From Cephalotus follicularis (Eukaryota; Streptophyta; Magnoliopsida; Oxalidales; Cephalotaceae), in assembly GCA_001972305.1 (NCBI GenBank), contig BDDD01001969.1:1-64000 (forward strand): a DNA stretch of 64,000 bases. Direction: 5' to 3'. Shown here in pieces: positions 21,077-33,692 of this stretch. A program made the translations under genes and the position numbers. A model generated the notes under the pieces. That model did no database searches. It saw only the letters and a program-made list of their open reading frames with translations, and was not told the origin of the DNA. Position 1 is the first letter of the stretch. The number at the start of each line of letters is the position of its first letter.

Positions 21077-23013
21077 ATGGCGGACGCACACCCAATTCAA
21101 ACTCTTCGCGATAGATTCTACCCCGCTAGGACAAAGCAACCATCCTGTATCCTGTTGCCTGTACCTAACGGGAACAATTTTGAGTTAAAATTACAGTTCA
21201 TTAGCATGCTCCCGCACTTTCATGGATTACCCCACGAGGATGCATATCTCTTCCTTCTAGAGTTCGAGGAGGTATGTGCCCTCATTAAACTTCAGCAACT
21301 ATCTGACAATGATATCAAGTTACGATTCATTAATTTTACTCTTAAAGATGGAGCTAAGAAGTGGCTCTACANCACACTTTTTGGGACAACCTTCGAGCTT
21401 CCCTAGCCAGTCTGCACCACAGCAGACATTTCCAAGGTTCTCCCAAAATTCAAACACTATTCGACCATCCTTCCCACAACAAAATCAATTCTCAAATCAA
21501 CAAATATCGGGTTTGCCAAACCAAAAGGATGATACATCTAGGATTTCGTCGTTAGAAAAGAGCATAGAACTTCTAATGAGCACCATGATGACTAGTCTGC
21601 ATAACATGGAAAAACAAATTTCACAACTAGCATCCGCTCTGCACAAAAGGGAAAAAGGAAAAATGCCTTCACAACCTGACCCGAATCCTAGGACTACCTT
21701 AAACCATTCCGCTCCAACCCAACAACATGTAAATCCGCATCATTCAGCTTCCTCCTCGGGTCCATCAAAACAAGTTTTTGCCCTAAGGAGTGGAAATGAA
21801 TACCATCCAGCGGATCAAACGGAAAACGTGAGTGAGCAAATGGAGGAATCCTTGGCGCAAGAAAATTTGCAAGAATTATTGATTGACCCATCCGAGCAAT
21901 CAATACAATTAAATGCGCATGATGAATTGAGGAAGGAGAAAGAGGATGAGAAGAAGAAACAACCGGTCGAGGCACCAAAGCGTTCATTTGACCCACCAGC
22001 TCCATTTCCAAAAAGATTGCAAAGCAAGAAAGCCCCAGCAATGGAGAAGATCATTGAAACATTTAAGCAAGTTCACATTAATATTCCATTGCTTGAAGCC
22101 ATTGAACAGGTGCCCTCTTACGCAAAAGTCCTTAAAGACTTATGCACGAAAAAGAGGATCCTTCAGACTCCGAAAAAGGCTTTCTTGGCAGCCAACATTA
22201 GTGCACTGTTTTTGCAACCCACGATGCGAAAGTACAAAGATCCTGGCTGTCCGACAATCTCTTGTGTTATTGGAAACACGAAAATCAATCATGCCTTGCT
22301 CGATTTAGGAGCAAGTGTGAATTTGTTACCTTCGTTAGTTTTTGAGCAACTAGGTTTAGGAGAGTTGCGCCCGACCAACACGACTTTGCAATTAGCTGAT
22401 AGGTCGGTAAAAGTACCAAGAGGGAAAATTGAGGATGTTTTGATAAAGGTTGGTGAGTTTTTCTTTCCTGTCGACTTTGTCATATTAGATACCCAGCCTG
22501 TTATGAATATAAAAGACCAAATCCCAGTTATCCTTGGTAGACCATTCTTGGCCACAAGTAATGCATTGATTAAATGCCGAAATGGTCTCATGAAGTTGAG
22601 TTTTGGAAAGTCGTCGATGGACTTTAACATTTTTCGTTTGGGAAAGCATCAATATGACTTTGATGATGTCTATGTGATTCGCTCGATTCCTGATACCATT
22701 GATTCGTATTTTAAATCGACTTTGATCGCAATTTCAGGAGAGAATTCGAGGTTGAGGAAGCTAACCAAAAGGATAGATTGATGTGGCTAGAAAACGAGGA
22801 ACCGTTAGCATGGTTAGAAAGTAAGCTCAATGAGCCAACGTCGGATAGTGAATGGGATCATCTATCCCATTACACACACAAACTCGCTACGCCTGACCAA
22901 ACATACTTTGACGAAGATTTTGATAACAGCTTCATGGAATGCTTGAGAGAATTCGAGGAATTGGAGGTCACACAAAAGGAAATTCTAAGTTGGTTGGACG
23001 ATGGGGACGTTGA
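21077..23013 (+). pseudogene. Ath-C gag-protease remnant
   Basis: The ATG at 21077 opens MADAHPIQTLRDRFYPARTK; the gag N-terminal domain follows to DGAKKWLY at about 21370. There an ambiguous base (N, 21372) coincides with a jump into another frame, skipping the C-terminal capsid. The second frame (to 22781) is Gln/Pro-rich, then holds the retropepsin LLDLGASVNLLPSLVFEQLG and VILGRPFLATSNALIKC. The usual DTG/DSG active site is DLG, as in many relatives of this branch. A last frame (22778-23013) ends abruptly where LTR sequence begins. No reverse transcriptase, RNase H or integrase follows. Confidence 0.8.
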
Positions 23014-23266
23014 CAAGGTATGATCGTTCAATTAAATGGAATTGTTCAATACAATCTACGGTGAGTTTCTATACCCCTAAACCACTTTTTTAATTTTATA
23101 TTTTCTTAGCTTCTATTCATTAGTTTGATAGTTTATCTTGAAATTGGTATACTTCGCCTAGGTTGGATAGATTATAACTAGTTTACGTTTCCCTGCGTTC
23201 GACCCGTTACTGCATGATCCGTGCACTTGCGGCTATAAATTTTAAAACATTCTTTTTACGTGAACA
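23014..23266 (+). repeat. right LTR remnant of Ath-C
   Basis: It matches 20244-20496 of the left LTR with few differences. The junction with coding sequence shares CAAGGTATGATCG with the LTR. The first 1046 bases of this LTR and all of pol are deleted. Confidence 0.9.
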
Positions 23267-23271
23267 ATCGT

Positions 23272-24000
23272 AACATAACGTTTCAAGTAAAAACAGAAAT
23301 CTCTTCATTTAAACACAATAAATCATCTCAAGAATGCATTATATCATCATTCAAAATAATATATATCTTGTTCACAAAATATCGTCTCCTGTTCAAAAGC
23401 CAGGGACCCATACAAAAGAATAACATTTCCTCCCCAGGCCAGGGACCATACAACAAAAGTAATAAAACCCATATTCCCCCCTTGAATGCAAGCAAGGACG
23501 AGCCCATGAAGCCGGCAGCTCTGCTCATCCCCCCGCAGACTACCTTATCAACCCAAAAGACTGCCCTGGCAGCCACAACAGTTTCCTCTGCAAAACAACT
23601 GGGAGGGGATTAGTCCAAATGACTAGTGAGCAAGAACAAGCATTCTCCAGAGCATCCACAACCACTGGACGCACAAGGAAACATATATCAGATCATACCG
23701 AATTGGGAGAAACAAGAATATATCAAAAGATAATGAAAGAATGTACAACTCAACCACATGACAACATCCAGCTCTTCGAAGCCTGTCAAGAGAGTCAAAT
23801 ATCAACAAGTATAAGAGTCCAACGAAAGGTTTTATCATCATCAACAAATAATAACCATGCCGGGGACAACAATTAAGGAAAAGGAAGACAAACACACATC
23901 ACCACATCCCGTGGTCTGCCGTCATACACCATGACACTACACGCACACACCTATCCAGACCTCGCCTGCTATGTCTATCCGGACCTCGTCCGCTAGTATC
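23272..24000 (-). repeat. right LTR of Gyp-B, piece 2
   Basis: It continues the LTR between Ath-C and Gyp-D and matches about 15159-15891 of the left copy. Confidence 0.9.
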
Positions 24001-27000
24001 TGACACGCTCCGTTCCCGAGCACCACCGCCGGAGGACTGCCGTGCCAGGTGGAAAGATCCCTCACCTGGATCCCTAACCAAACCCCAACAAACAACAAAG
24101 GATAATGCTAAGGCCAGGGTAGGCGTTAAAAACACGCTGCTGAGGAGAGCCGCGCTCCCTGGGCCAAACGCACCCAAGGCATAAAAACAAGAAAACCCTG
24201 AAGAAACACACGGCAGAGAAGGGAAAAAGAAGGAAATGGCAAAACTGTAAATAACCTTTACATAAAACCATTCCTCGAAACTCTCCGTTTAACTAAAGGG
24301 AACACACACAGCAACCGTTGCCCAAACGCACCGTTCCACTAAAGGAACATGCCAGGGGAGAGAGCCAGGGCAAAGTACGTAACACAACGTCTCGCCCGGG
24401 TCTCGTGCAGGGGATGCCAACACCACCCATCACAACATGATGTACCACAAGCCAGGCCTGCACTTCCATCCTAAGACATGCCTTCCCCAGACGAACCATC
24501 CTCGGGCATGTCCTCATTGGACGACTAACCTTGGGCATGTCCTCCCAGGGCATGACCCACACAAACAAGGGTATGCCCGGGCACGAGAAAACAACAATGC
24601 TTAACACAAGCTAAGCCTGGGATCAACACAAGGGCCCGGGGACAAACGCCAAGCATTGGGACCACTACCCGGGGTCCCCCAAACGATCAAATTACACTAA
24701 GGAGATAGAATCTCACCCCGGCCAGGTGCCCAGGGGATCCACCAGGGATTACCCACAAAAACATCTCCAGGGACCGAGCTAGTTCGAGGTCGGGAGGTTG
24801 GGCAAAACTAAGGAAAACTACTTACGCCCACTTAACGCCTACGGCATGCCCGGGGACAACAGCCAGGGATGCCACCAGACCCCAGCTTAGGGTCAACCAA
24901 CCCGAGCTGAGAAGTCAACCTAAGGTTTGACCAACAACGAACACTGCCACCCCTTCCCCGGCATCTCAACAGAGGTGCCACACACAAAAGGGCCCGAGGA
25001 GAAACACTTAAGTTTCACCAAGGCCAGGGCTGGGAAAAAAGCTCAAACAACAAGTTATATAAAACAAGCGAATTATATACACAGTTTCGGGCAAAATGCC
25101 AAGGACCCACATCATCCAAAAATCATATACATGATTACAAAAAAGAAGGTTTACAGTACATAGACATCAACAAGTCTATACAAAAACCCCATGAATGTCC
25201 CCAAATGCATGAAGGTGCCCGTGGCGGAGGAGCCATCCTAAGGTGCTGCGTCAGCGTCTACCTCTTTCAACTCGCTGTCCTTAGTGGATCTCAAGAACAC
25301 AGCTCCCCCGCTTCCCCTACACACAAAACTGAGAAGGGATTAGTCCAACTAACTATTGAGTAAGATCAAGGAATATCCTGGGCAACCCACTTCCACTGGG
25401 GTGCCAAGAGTCAAGGTAAACGTGCCCTGCCCCAACTGGGCCAAAGGACAACCCATACCCCCTACTCAACAAAACAAGGTGGAGGTGAAAAGATACAAGG
25501 ATATCAATAAAAGGAAAAGCCCGAGGAGACATCAGAGCTACCAACTCAATGACCGCTCCCTAGGGAAGAAGATAAACAACAGTTTATATGTTAGAACATG
25601 CCAGGGATCCAAGGATTAACAAAAGATCAACTCTAAGGATCAACAAATTGCAAGGGGACTACTGGTACTGTATCAATCACAAGCACATTCCACACACGCA
25701 CTTGCACACATCAAACTCACACACTTCCATAGCCGGAACCACCTCGGCAGCATAAATAACAACTCCGTTGAAATCCATCAATGCGGTCATGGGCTACAGG
25801 ACTGTACACATCCCTCATATACGCATATATAGATACCCACGTCCAGAGCACCGCATAAACATCGGTAGAAGGGCTACGCAAGCACTCCTCCCCCAGCAAT
25901 CACACGTTAGCGCACCTCACTACATGAACATCGATAGGGGGCTACGCAAGCCCACCCCCGTCGGCAATCACGAGCTCAACACTACACTAGGTGAACCTCT
26001 ACCTCATAGGCAATCACATAGCGTTAGTATCGTCCAAAGGACCCGTGAATCACCGCTCAGCACGTCCCTTGATGCGAATGACATAGGAGAACATCGGCTC
26101 AGAGGTAAGTGTATCACCACTTAGACCATCTTCGGTTGGCAATCTCTCACATAACCAAGTAACCAGCAACCAGTAACCAGTACCCGAGGACAACAACACA
26201 TGATATCAAATAAGGCATGAATACTTAAACAGAAAGGGGAAACAACAAGTTCAACCCAGGCATTGAGCCCTCAGCTTCAAAACAACAGTATTCATATGCA
26301 ATATCAACAAGATGACTGGAGAAGAAATCCTAGTCAAAGATAATATCATGGAAAGGCATATAAACAATAAACTCTCAGTTATCAATTGATAGAAGAAGAA
26401 CATCCCACTCACTAGTCCAGTAGCTTCCTCAGCTAGCTTCCTCGTTGTGCGGACTCCGTGCCTCGATCTTCCTCTGCAAGATCAACACACAACAGCGCTT
26501 AGCTACCATGAACAACATCTCTGAAGCTATGCATGAACCACATACATCCATGAAAACCAAGGCGAAGCTCCTTCTCGGCCTCAAGGATCGTGCCTGCATC
26601 AACCTTGCAACGCACCAAAATGTATTGAGGAGAACACTCACCTACTAGACGCGTAGACGGTAAAGAAAGTCCCAACCTCAACCAGTGATCAAAGCTTCAG
26701 AAGAAAGACAAAGAAGAAAGATGAAAGATGAAAGCTCACTCTCCCAAAGCTTCTTCAGGCGTGAGATGATGTATATGGCATCTGCTGAAGTCAACTGTCA
26801 AGCTTCCTAAGCAAGCTTTGCACATATCCCAACACCAACTAAACATCTCTCATCTCTTAACCATTACAACCATTGGGCCTCCAACAAGCCCAAGCCAAAC
26901 CATCACTATCCAAGAAAAGAGCCCAAGCTAACCACAACCAAGGAGAAAAAATTTTTCCCCCAAGCCCAAACATCAATTTACCCAAAATTAATGCGGGTCG

Positions 27001-27005
27001 TTACA
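24001..27005 (-). repeat. left LTR of Gyp-D
   Basis: 3005 bases. It shares recognisable blocks with the Gyp-B LTR, including AACGCACCGTTCCACTAAAG, GGGAGAGAGCCAGGGCAAAG and GGGCATGTCCTC words (24490-24560). It has a repeat zone at about 25850-26000 (CATCGATAG...GGCTACGCAAGC). Open frames in it are not gene-like. Confidence 0.9.
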
Positions 27006-27018
27006 TCCTCTCCCCCTT
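27006..27018 (-). other. polypurine tract of Gyp-D
   Basis: The minus strand reads AAGGGGGAGAGGA and directly precedes the LTR start TGTAACGACCC. Confidence 0.85.
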
Positions 27019-27039
27019 AAGGAAATTTTGTCCTCAAAA

Positions 27040-30000
27040 TTCCAGCTCTGGTCCAGGGAACAAGTCAGGGTAACGTTCCCTCATCTGGTCCTCACCTTCC
27101 CAGGTAGCCTCCTCTGCTATGTGGTTTCTCCACAAGACCTTCACCAAAGGAATAGTCTTGTTCCTCAACACCTGTTGCCGGCGGTCTAAGATCTGCTATG
27201 GGGCTTCCTCATAAGCCAACACCGGTAAAACCTCATCAGAAAACACCACTGGCTCGGTCAACACATGGGAAGGATCAGCAACGTATTTCCTCAGCACAGA
27301 TACATGGAACACGTCGTGCACCCTGGCCATCCCCTCAGGTAACGCTAGTCGATAAGCCACTGGTCCAATCCTTTGCACAACCTCAAAGGGACCTATGTAC
27401 CTTGGGCTAAGCTTCCCACGCTTGCCAAAATGAACAATCCCCGTGTAAGGTGACACCCTGAGGAAAACCTTGTCCCTTACAGAGAATTGCAAGTCCTTAC
27501 GACGCTTGTATGTGTAGCTCTTCTGCCTAGTCTAGGCCGCATGCAAACGATCTTGGATCACCTTCACCTTCTCTGCTGCGTCCCTGACCAGCTCTGGTCC
27601 TAACAACTGGTGTTCTCCCACCTCATTCCAACACAAATGGGTTCGACAACGTCTGCCGTACAAAGCCTCATAAGGAGCCATACCAATGCTCGCCTGGTAG
27701 CTGTTGTTGTAGGCGAACTCAATCAAAGTCAAATGGTCATCCCAGCTTCCTCGAAAATCCATGACACAGGCTCTCAACATATCCTCAATAATCTGGATAG
27801 CACGCTCAGACTGCCCATCGGTCTGAGGATGGTACGTTGTACTAAGTTACAACTCCGTACCCAACGTCCTCTGCAAGCTCCGCCAGAATCTTGATGTGAA
27901 CCTCGAGTCTCTATCCGAAACAATGCTATTGGGGATCCCATGTAACTTGATCACCCCATCCATATACAACCGAGCTAACTTGTCCAAACTGAAGTCCTTC
28001 CTTATAGGTATGAAGTGAGCAGACTTGGTCAAATGATCTACAATCACCCAGATTGCATCATGCTTACTCCTCGTCCGAGGAAAACCAGTGACAAAGTCCA
28101 TCGATATGTTGTCCCATTTCCACACTGGAATAGGAAGCGGCTGAAGAAGGCCCGAAGGCTTCTGTTACTCAGCCTTCACCTGCTGGCATGTCAAGCACTT
28201 TTCCACGAACCTGGCAATCTCACGCTTCATGCCCCGCCACCAAAAAGACTGCCTTAGGTCACGATACATCTTGTTACTACCAGGATGCATTGACCAAGGA
28301 GAATGATGAGCTTCTTCCAGGATCTCCTGCTTGATCGTCTCGACATGTGGCACACATATCCTCTCTCTAAACATCAGAGCACCGTTACCCCTGATGTGGA
28401 AGTCAGTCCGAGAACCCTCTCTAACTTGTTTCAACAACTTGTCCAACCTCCAGTCCTTCTCTTGCAATCCCCAGATCTGCTCTTCCTAAACAGACCTCAC
28501 TTGCAGAGAAGCCAACACTGCTCCACTGTCCCGGCAGACAGCTCTGCCCTCAAAGACCTTAACTGTTCCAATATTGCCAAGTAAACCAACCGTACATGAG
28601 CCAAGGAAGCGGAGGACTTCCTACTCAATGCATCAGCAACCACGTTGGCCTTACCAAGATGATACTTGATGGTGCAATCATAATCCTTGATGAGCTCGAT
28701 CCATCTCCTCTGACTCATGTTCACATGTGGTTGAGAAGACAAATACTTCAAACTTTGGTAGTCAGTAAAGATCTGGTAGACTTCACCATACAGATAATGA
28801 TGCCATATCTTCAAAGCAAACACCACCGCAGCTAACTCCAAGTCATGCGTAGGGTAGTTGAGCTCATGAACCTTCAACTAGAGAGAGCATAGGCAATAAC
28901 CTTCCCTTCTTGCATCAACACATAACCAAGACCATGCAAAGAAGCATCACTATAAACCACAAAACCAACCCCCGATAAGGAAGGGTCAACACTGGAGCTG
29001 ACGTTAACTTATCTTTCAGCGTCTGGAAGCTCCTTTCACAGTCTTCTGACCAAACGAACTTCACATCCTTCCTTGTCAACTTCGACAGAGGAGCCGCTAT
29101 TGCCGAGAATCCCTCCACAAACCTTCGATAATAGCCAGCAAGTCCAAGGAAACTGCGCACTTCATGTACGATCTTGGGGCTTTCCCAGGCCAACACGGCT
29201 TCAACCTTCCTCGGGTCCACTTCAACACCTTGGCCCGAGATCACATGGCCCAAAAACATAACCTTGTCCAACCAAAACTCACACTTACTGAGCTTAGCAT
29301 ACAACTCATGGTTTCTCAAGGTCTATAAAACAATCCTCAGGTGTTCCTCGTGCTCAGCCATACTCCGCGAGTATACCATCACGTCGCCTATGAACACCAC
29401 CACAAAGGTGTCCAAGAAGGGTCGGAACACACGATTCATCAAATCCATGAAAGCAGCCGGTGCATTGGTTAAACCAAACGGTATAACTGAGAACTCATAG
29501 AAACCATAACGAGATCTGAAGGCTGTCTTCAGAACATCCTCTTCCTTCACCTTCAACTGGTGATATCTGGACCGAAGATCTATCTTAGAGAACACAGAGG
29601 CGTCTCGTAACTAATCAAACAAGTCATCTATCCTTGGCAACGGGTACCTGTTACGCACAGTGACCTTGTTGAGTTGCCTATAGTCGATACACAAGCACAT
29701 AGCTCCATCCTTTTTCTTCACAAACAGGACCGGAGCACCCCATGGAGAACTACTAGGTCGGATAAATCCTTTATCCAACAAGTCTTCCAACTGTACCTTA
29801 GCTCTTTCAACTCTACAGGTGCCATACGGTAAGGAGCAAGGGATATAGGAGACGCACCAGGGATCAACTCAATCCCAAAGTCTATTTCCCTGTCTGGAGG
29901 AGGACCTAGTAACTTGTCGGAGAAAACATCAGGAAACTCACAAACCACGGGTATGTCCCCTACCACTGGCTTAGTCATCCGATTATCCAGCACATGAGCT

Positions 30001-30056
30001 AAGAATCCATGCGCACCCTTACCCAAAGCCTTACATGCAACCATAGCCGAGATCAA
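27040..30056 (-). pseudogene. pol: Gyp-D pol: reverse transcriptase, RNase H, integrase, chromodomain-like tail
   Basis: Reading on the minus strand, reverse transcriptase starts around 30000 ([12 protein letters not shown]) and is frameshifted near 29830. It continues [20 protein letters not shown], and its catalytic box reads [11 protein letters not shown] (near 29380-29394), with Gly where the first Asp is expected. RNase H (29090-28620) has [10 protein letters not shown] and ADALSRK. The integrase zinc finger spans HHSPWSMHPGSNKMYRDLRQ to CLTCQQ (28320-28170). The core holds [15 protein letters not shown] and [14 protein letters not shown]. The C-terminus holds [17 protein letters not shown] and VKVLWRNHIAEEATWEGED, a chromodomain-like end of the Tekay/Del type. 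In-frame stops occur, for example near 27196, 28166, 29322 and 29615. It is inactive. Confidence 0.88.
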
Positions 30057-30058
30057 CT

Positions 30059-30559
30059 TCAGAGGTGCCGAGCTTGCTCACAAACTAACTCCATGCCTGA
30101 CTCATCGGGCAAGCAAAAGGAAACAACCTTACGCGAACAATCGACCACTGCTCGGTGCCTTACCAGCCAATCCATGCCCAGGATGTCATAAAAGTCTTCA
30201 ATCTTGAAGGGAATAAGGTCGGCTACAAAACTCTGTTCCTTGATCACAACATCACAACCTCTGTAGACTCGTTCTACACGGTAACTCTGGCCCGTAGGAA
30301 CAGATACAACAATCTCTTCGTCCAAGGAACTCAACACTCCACATGCATGTGTGCAAAATGCATGAGCAACAAAAGATAAAGAGGCTCCCGTGTCAAAAAA
30401 AACCGTGGCATCTCTGCCGAAGATAAGAGCCTTACCTATAGCCAAGTCCGCGGATCCGAGAGCATCTTCTCTGTTCAGGGCATAGACTCTAGCTGTCGTA
30501 GCTGGTCTACCTTGTTGACGACTTCCACCAGCCCTGGTTGATCCTGCTTGCGAAGCCAT
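30059..30559 (-). pseudogene. Gyp-D aspartic protease
   Basis: A 166-residue open stretch with the active-site motif FFDTGASLSFVA (near 30395-30430) and the C-terminal ILGMDWLVRHRAVVDC flap and hydrophobic motif typical of Gypsy retropepsins. The protease itself has no internal stop and joins a Gly/Arg-rich nucleocapsid tail upstream. Confidence 0.85.
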
Positions 30560-31091
30560 TGATCCACCTCTGGCGCCCGCAGGATGTCTATTAGAAGCAG
30601 TTGATCCAGGTGTCGTCGAGGTCTGCTGAACTTGTGGGTAATTCCCCTTGAAGTGCCTGACCTGGCCACACTGAAAACATCCATGGGTATCTGCCTTGTA
30701 GTTGCCAAAGTGGAAACAACCACACTTCTGGCACTTGGGAGGCTGTTGAGAAACCGACGAACTCTGGTGCCTGCTCTGCTACGAACCACTGGCTGTAGGA
30801 GGACTCATCTGTTACCGAGAAAATGTCCCCTGGCCATCAGACCTGGCTTGTCCTCAGTTTCCACCGTCAGCTTGCTTATTGGGGTACCGTTTCCTTCGTT
30901 TCCCTTGTCCTCAGGAGAAACCCTCTCTTTGAGCAGCCTGCTGTCCATCTCTCTTTTGTCCCCTTTCTTGGCGATTCCTCTGATCCATAATACTTTGCTC
31001 AACTCTTTTGGTAGATTCCACAAAATCTCCAAAGATAGTCCAGTTGGTTGCTGCCACAGTATGTCTCACCTCAGGATTCAACCCATCCAAG
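30560..31091 (-). pseudogene. gag: Gyp-D gag, C-terminal part and zinc knuckle
   Basis: It starts at the Cop-E insertion with LDGLNPEVRHTVAATNW, continuing the capsid interrupted at 35553. Basic residues follow (MDQRNRQERGQKRDGQQ), then three stops between 30780 and 30920. The zinc knuckle is CFQCGQVRHFKGNY, with the last Cys changed to Tyr. Confidence 0.8.
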
Positions 31092-32314
31092 TGATGGAAA
31101 CGGACAAAACCGAATCCAATGCCATAAATGGACAAAGGTGTAAAGGGTGTAGAATAAAACAAAATATACAATCATGGCAGCGGAAGAACACCCAATAAAA
31201 GAAAACCAATCCATTATGGCACGTCCACAGACCACATGGATCACCACAACATCAACAAAATTGAATTGGTGTCACCATAGCAAACTATGGTGACACACAA
31301 GCATGGCAAAAGGAAGAAGGACCAAGAATTATACCAGCGGGTGAAGGCTCCTTCTTTCTTTGCAGCTACAAGCTTGAGTAGATTCCCTTTGATGTTCTCC
31401 AAGTCTCAGGAACAACAAGCAATCCAACCAGCAATGATAAAGAGTATAAACTCTCACTCTCTCTCACTTAGCTTAGAAAAGGTAAATTGATATTGACCAA
31501 TGAAGTCAATGATCAATCCACCCTAGATAAGCTCTTGCTTGGTGTATCACATATGTAGAGAACACACTCAATCTGCAGAGAGAAATTCGAACTCCTTTTG
31601 CCCAGCAAAGATCATAACTTTTTTCCCTCTTCTCCATCTTTCCATTTTCTGCAGAAATGCTTATTACTATCCTCCGTTTCTCTCTCCCAATCTCTCATTC
31701 ACTTAGGATCATGGCCTTCACTCCCTGGGAGTCCGAAGCCATGATTCCCACGTTTCTAAAACGTGCAAGAATAGGAGATGGTTGCTGGAGATGAGAGAGA
31801 AATCGTGCCCACGAAGTGAGCTCGTGCACAGATTGCACGTTCTGCTCAAAGACGTCGACGCCTTCCAAAGGACGTCGACGCCCATGCAATGTGGCACTAA
31901 AGACATCGATGCTTTCTAAAAGACATCAACGTCTTTTAAAAGAGTTAAGCATCGACGTATTTCTAAAAGACATCGACGCCTTCTGGCCAGTGAAGCATAA
32001 AGAGTCTAACTCTTTTAGTGATCTCATGTACCCTTCAAATATTGGTTAAGTAAGATCAAGCATATGTGTTTCCACAAAATGCAAAATCCACAACACCGAT
32101 ATTTGACACCAAGACTTAATATGTCCAACATATTAAAGATCTAATCATTATAGGGCAGGGACCCACTACTTCAATTATGTGATAAAATACAAGTGATATA
32201 GCCATAACAAATTTTAGCACGCATCATATATATAAGGAATAAGATTGTTCCATACAAGATAAGATATAATATGACAACCCATCTAATGGCTTGTCGGGTC
32301 ACTATATCTAACAC
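31092..32314 (-). repeat. left LTR of Cop-E (3' LTR in element sense)
   Basis: 1223 bases. Its ends match the right LTR. It carries GACGTCGACGCC and related words at 31848-31980. Immediately after it, CCAAG and gag follow, exactly as on the far side of the element. Confidence 0.85.
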
Positions 32315-33147
32315 CAAGAATTTCTCACACCTCTCCTCTTGGTCTGCCACCAAAGCCGGAGCAAAATGAGACAACTCCATAAAGCGGTATTCATACTGGG
32401 TCACAATCATACTCCCTTGATGAAAGTACAGAAACTCTCTCCTCTTCCCCTTCACGAAGGTAGCCGGGAAGAAGTACTGACGAAACTCTCTTTTGAAAAC
32501 ATCCCAAGTGATCATAGCAACATTAGTATGCCTAGCTTGAAGAGCTTCCCACCATCGAAGTGCATTCTTCCTTACCAAGAATAGGGCAAGTCCAACTCGT
32601 GAGTCATCGGAAACTCCCATATGTATAAAGAGCATCTCAAGATGATTCAACCATTCCTCTGCATCCACTGGATCATCCGTTCCCTCAAAAGTTGCAGCAC
32701 CTAAACATTGCAAACGTTCAACCAGTAAAGCTTGAGGTCGAGAACTACTCAAAGCTTGTGCTATCATCGTAGCAAACTGCATCCACTCTGCTTGACCACC
32801 AGTACCAATTGGAGAAGGTACTGCGCTGTTGACTGCGCTGCTGGGACCTCAGCTGTCACAGTTGGTCCGGTCTCTTATTCAACCATCCCAGGGTTAACAT
32901 GCAAACCATGTCTAACATGAGGCTGTTCTTGATCCACATGTGGTGGGGAGGTCTCTCTTCCTCTACCCTGACCACACTTTCTGGCTGGAGAGAACCCTTG
33001 TCCCCTACCCAAGCCACTTCCTCGAGTCTGACATGGAGGCACCATCTACCTTCACTTGCAAGGTTAGGGAATTACTAACATGTATACTACATGAAATGCA
33101 ATGTATGCGTACCCCCAAAAGTCTCCAAAGAAAACACAAGGAAACTC
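32315..33147 (-). pseudogene. gag: second copy of the Gyp-D gag N-terminal half, inside Cop-E
   Basis: Nearly identical to 35553-36387. The ATG is at 33045 and the capsid holds GLALFLVRKNALRWWEALQA, then DVFKREFRQYFFPATFVKGK and EYRFMELSHFAPALVADQEE. It carries the same in-frame stop near 32875 that the other copy has near 36115. Homology with the other copy ends at AGGAAACT, where Copia RNase H sequence begins. It is best explained as a duplication by recombination or template switching, and not as a separate insertion. Confidence 0.85.
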
Positions 33148-33692
33148 CTATAGCCTAGACCCATCGTCCCACGATGATGCTCCAGAGCCTTGGTGTCCAT
33201 TGCCTTGTTCAGCAAATCTGCTGTGTTCTCCTCTGAGGAGACCCTCTCAAGCTGTATATCTCCCCTACCAATAATCTCTCGGATTAAATGATAGCGCCGC
33301 TCGATGTGTTTGGATCACTGGTGAGACCGTGGTTCCTTGGCTTGTGCTACAGCCCCATTATTATCGCAGTATACCACAACTGGACTAATAATGGATGGAA
33401 CAACTCCTAGTTCAGTAATGAACTTGCGCATCCAAACACCCTCCTTGGCGGCATCTGAGGCTGCTATGTACTCGGCTTCCGTGCTAGAATCTGCAATAGT
33501 CCCTTGCTTAGAACTGCGCCAGCTCACAGCTCCACCATTAAGTACGAACACGTACCCAGAGACAGATTTGTGATCATCCGGATCACTATCGAAACTGGAG
33601 TCTGTAAAGCCTTCCAATTTCAGTTCACTATCTTTTCCATATATCAAGAACATATCCTGAGTCCTCCTAAGGTACTTCAGGATTCCCTTTAA
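33148..33692 (-). pseudogene. Cop-E RNase H fragment
   Basis: The minus strand reads KGILKYLRRTQDMFLIYG, then FTDSSFDSDPDDHKSVSGYV, STEAEYIAASDAAKEGVWMR and VYCDNNGAVAQAKEPRSHQ. This is the Copia RNase H, including conserved Asp and Glu residues. A one-base change near 33316 puts the C-terminal HIDRRYHLIREI part in another register. Upstream reverse transcriptase is missing; leader sequence joins at about 33693. Confidence 0.85.

Larger units (their letters stand above)
19198..23266 (+). mobile_element. Ath-C: Athila-like Ty3/Gypsy element, pol deleted
   Basis: It starts TGTTTAGCATAAAAATG and ends TTTTTACGTGAACA, with target duplication ATCGT at 19193-19197 and 23267-23271. The left LTR is complete (19198-20496), and only 253 bases of the right LTR remain. 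The TGGCGC-type primer site and the LDLGASVNLLP protease point to the Athila/Tat branch. Reverse transcriptase and integrase are absent, so a deletion followed insertion. Confidence 0.9.
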
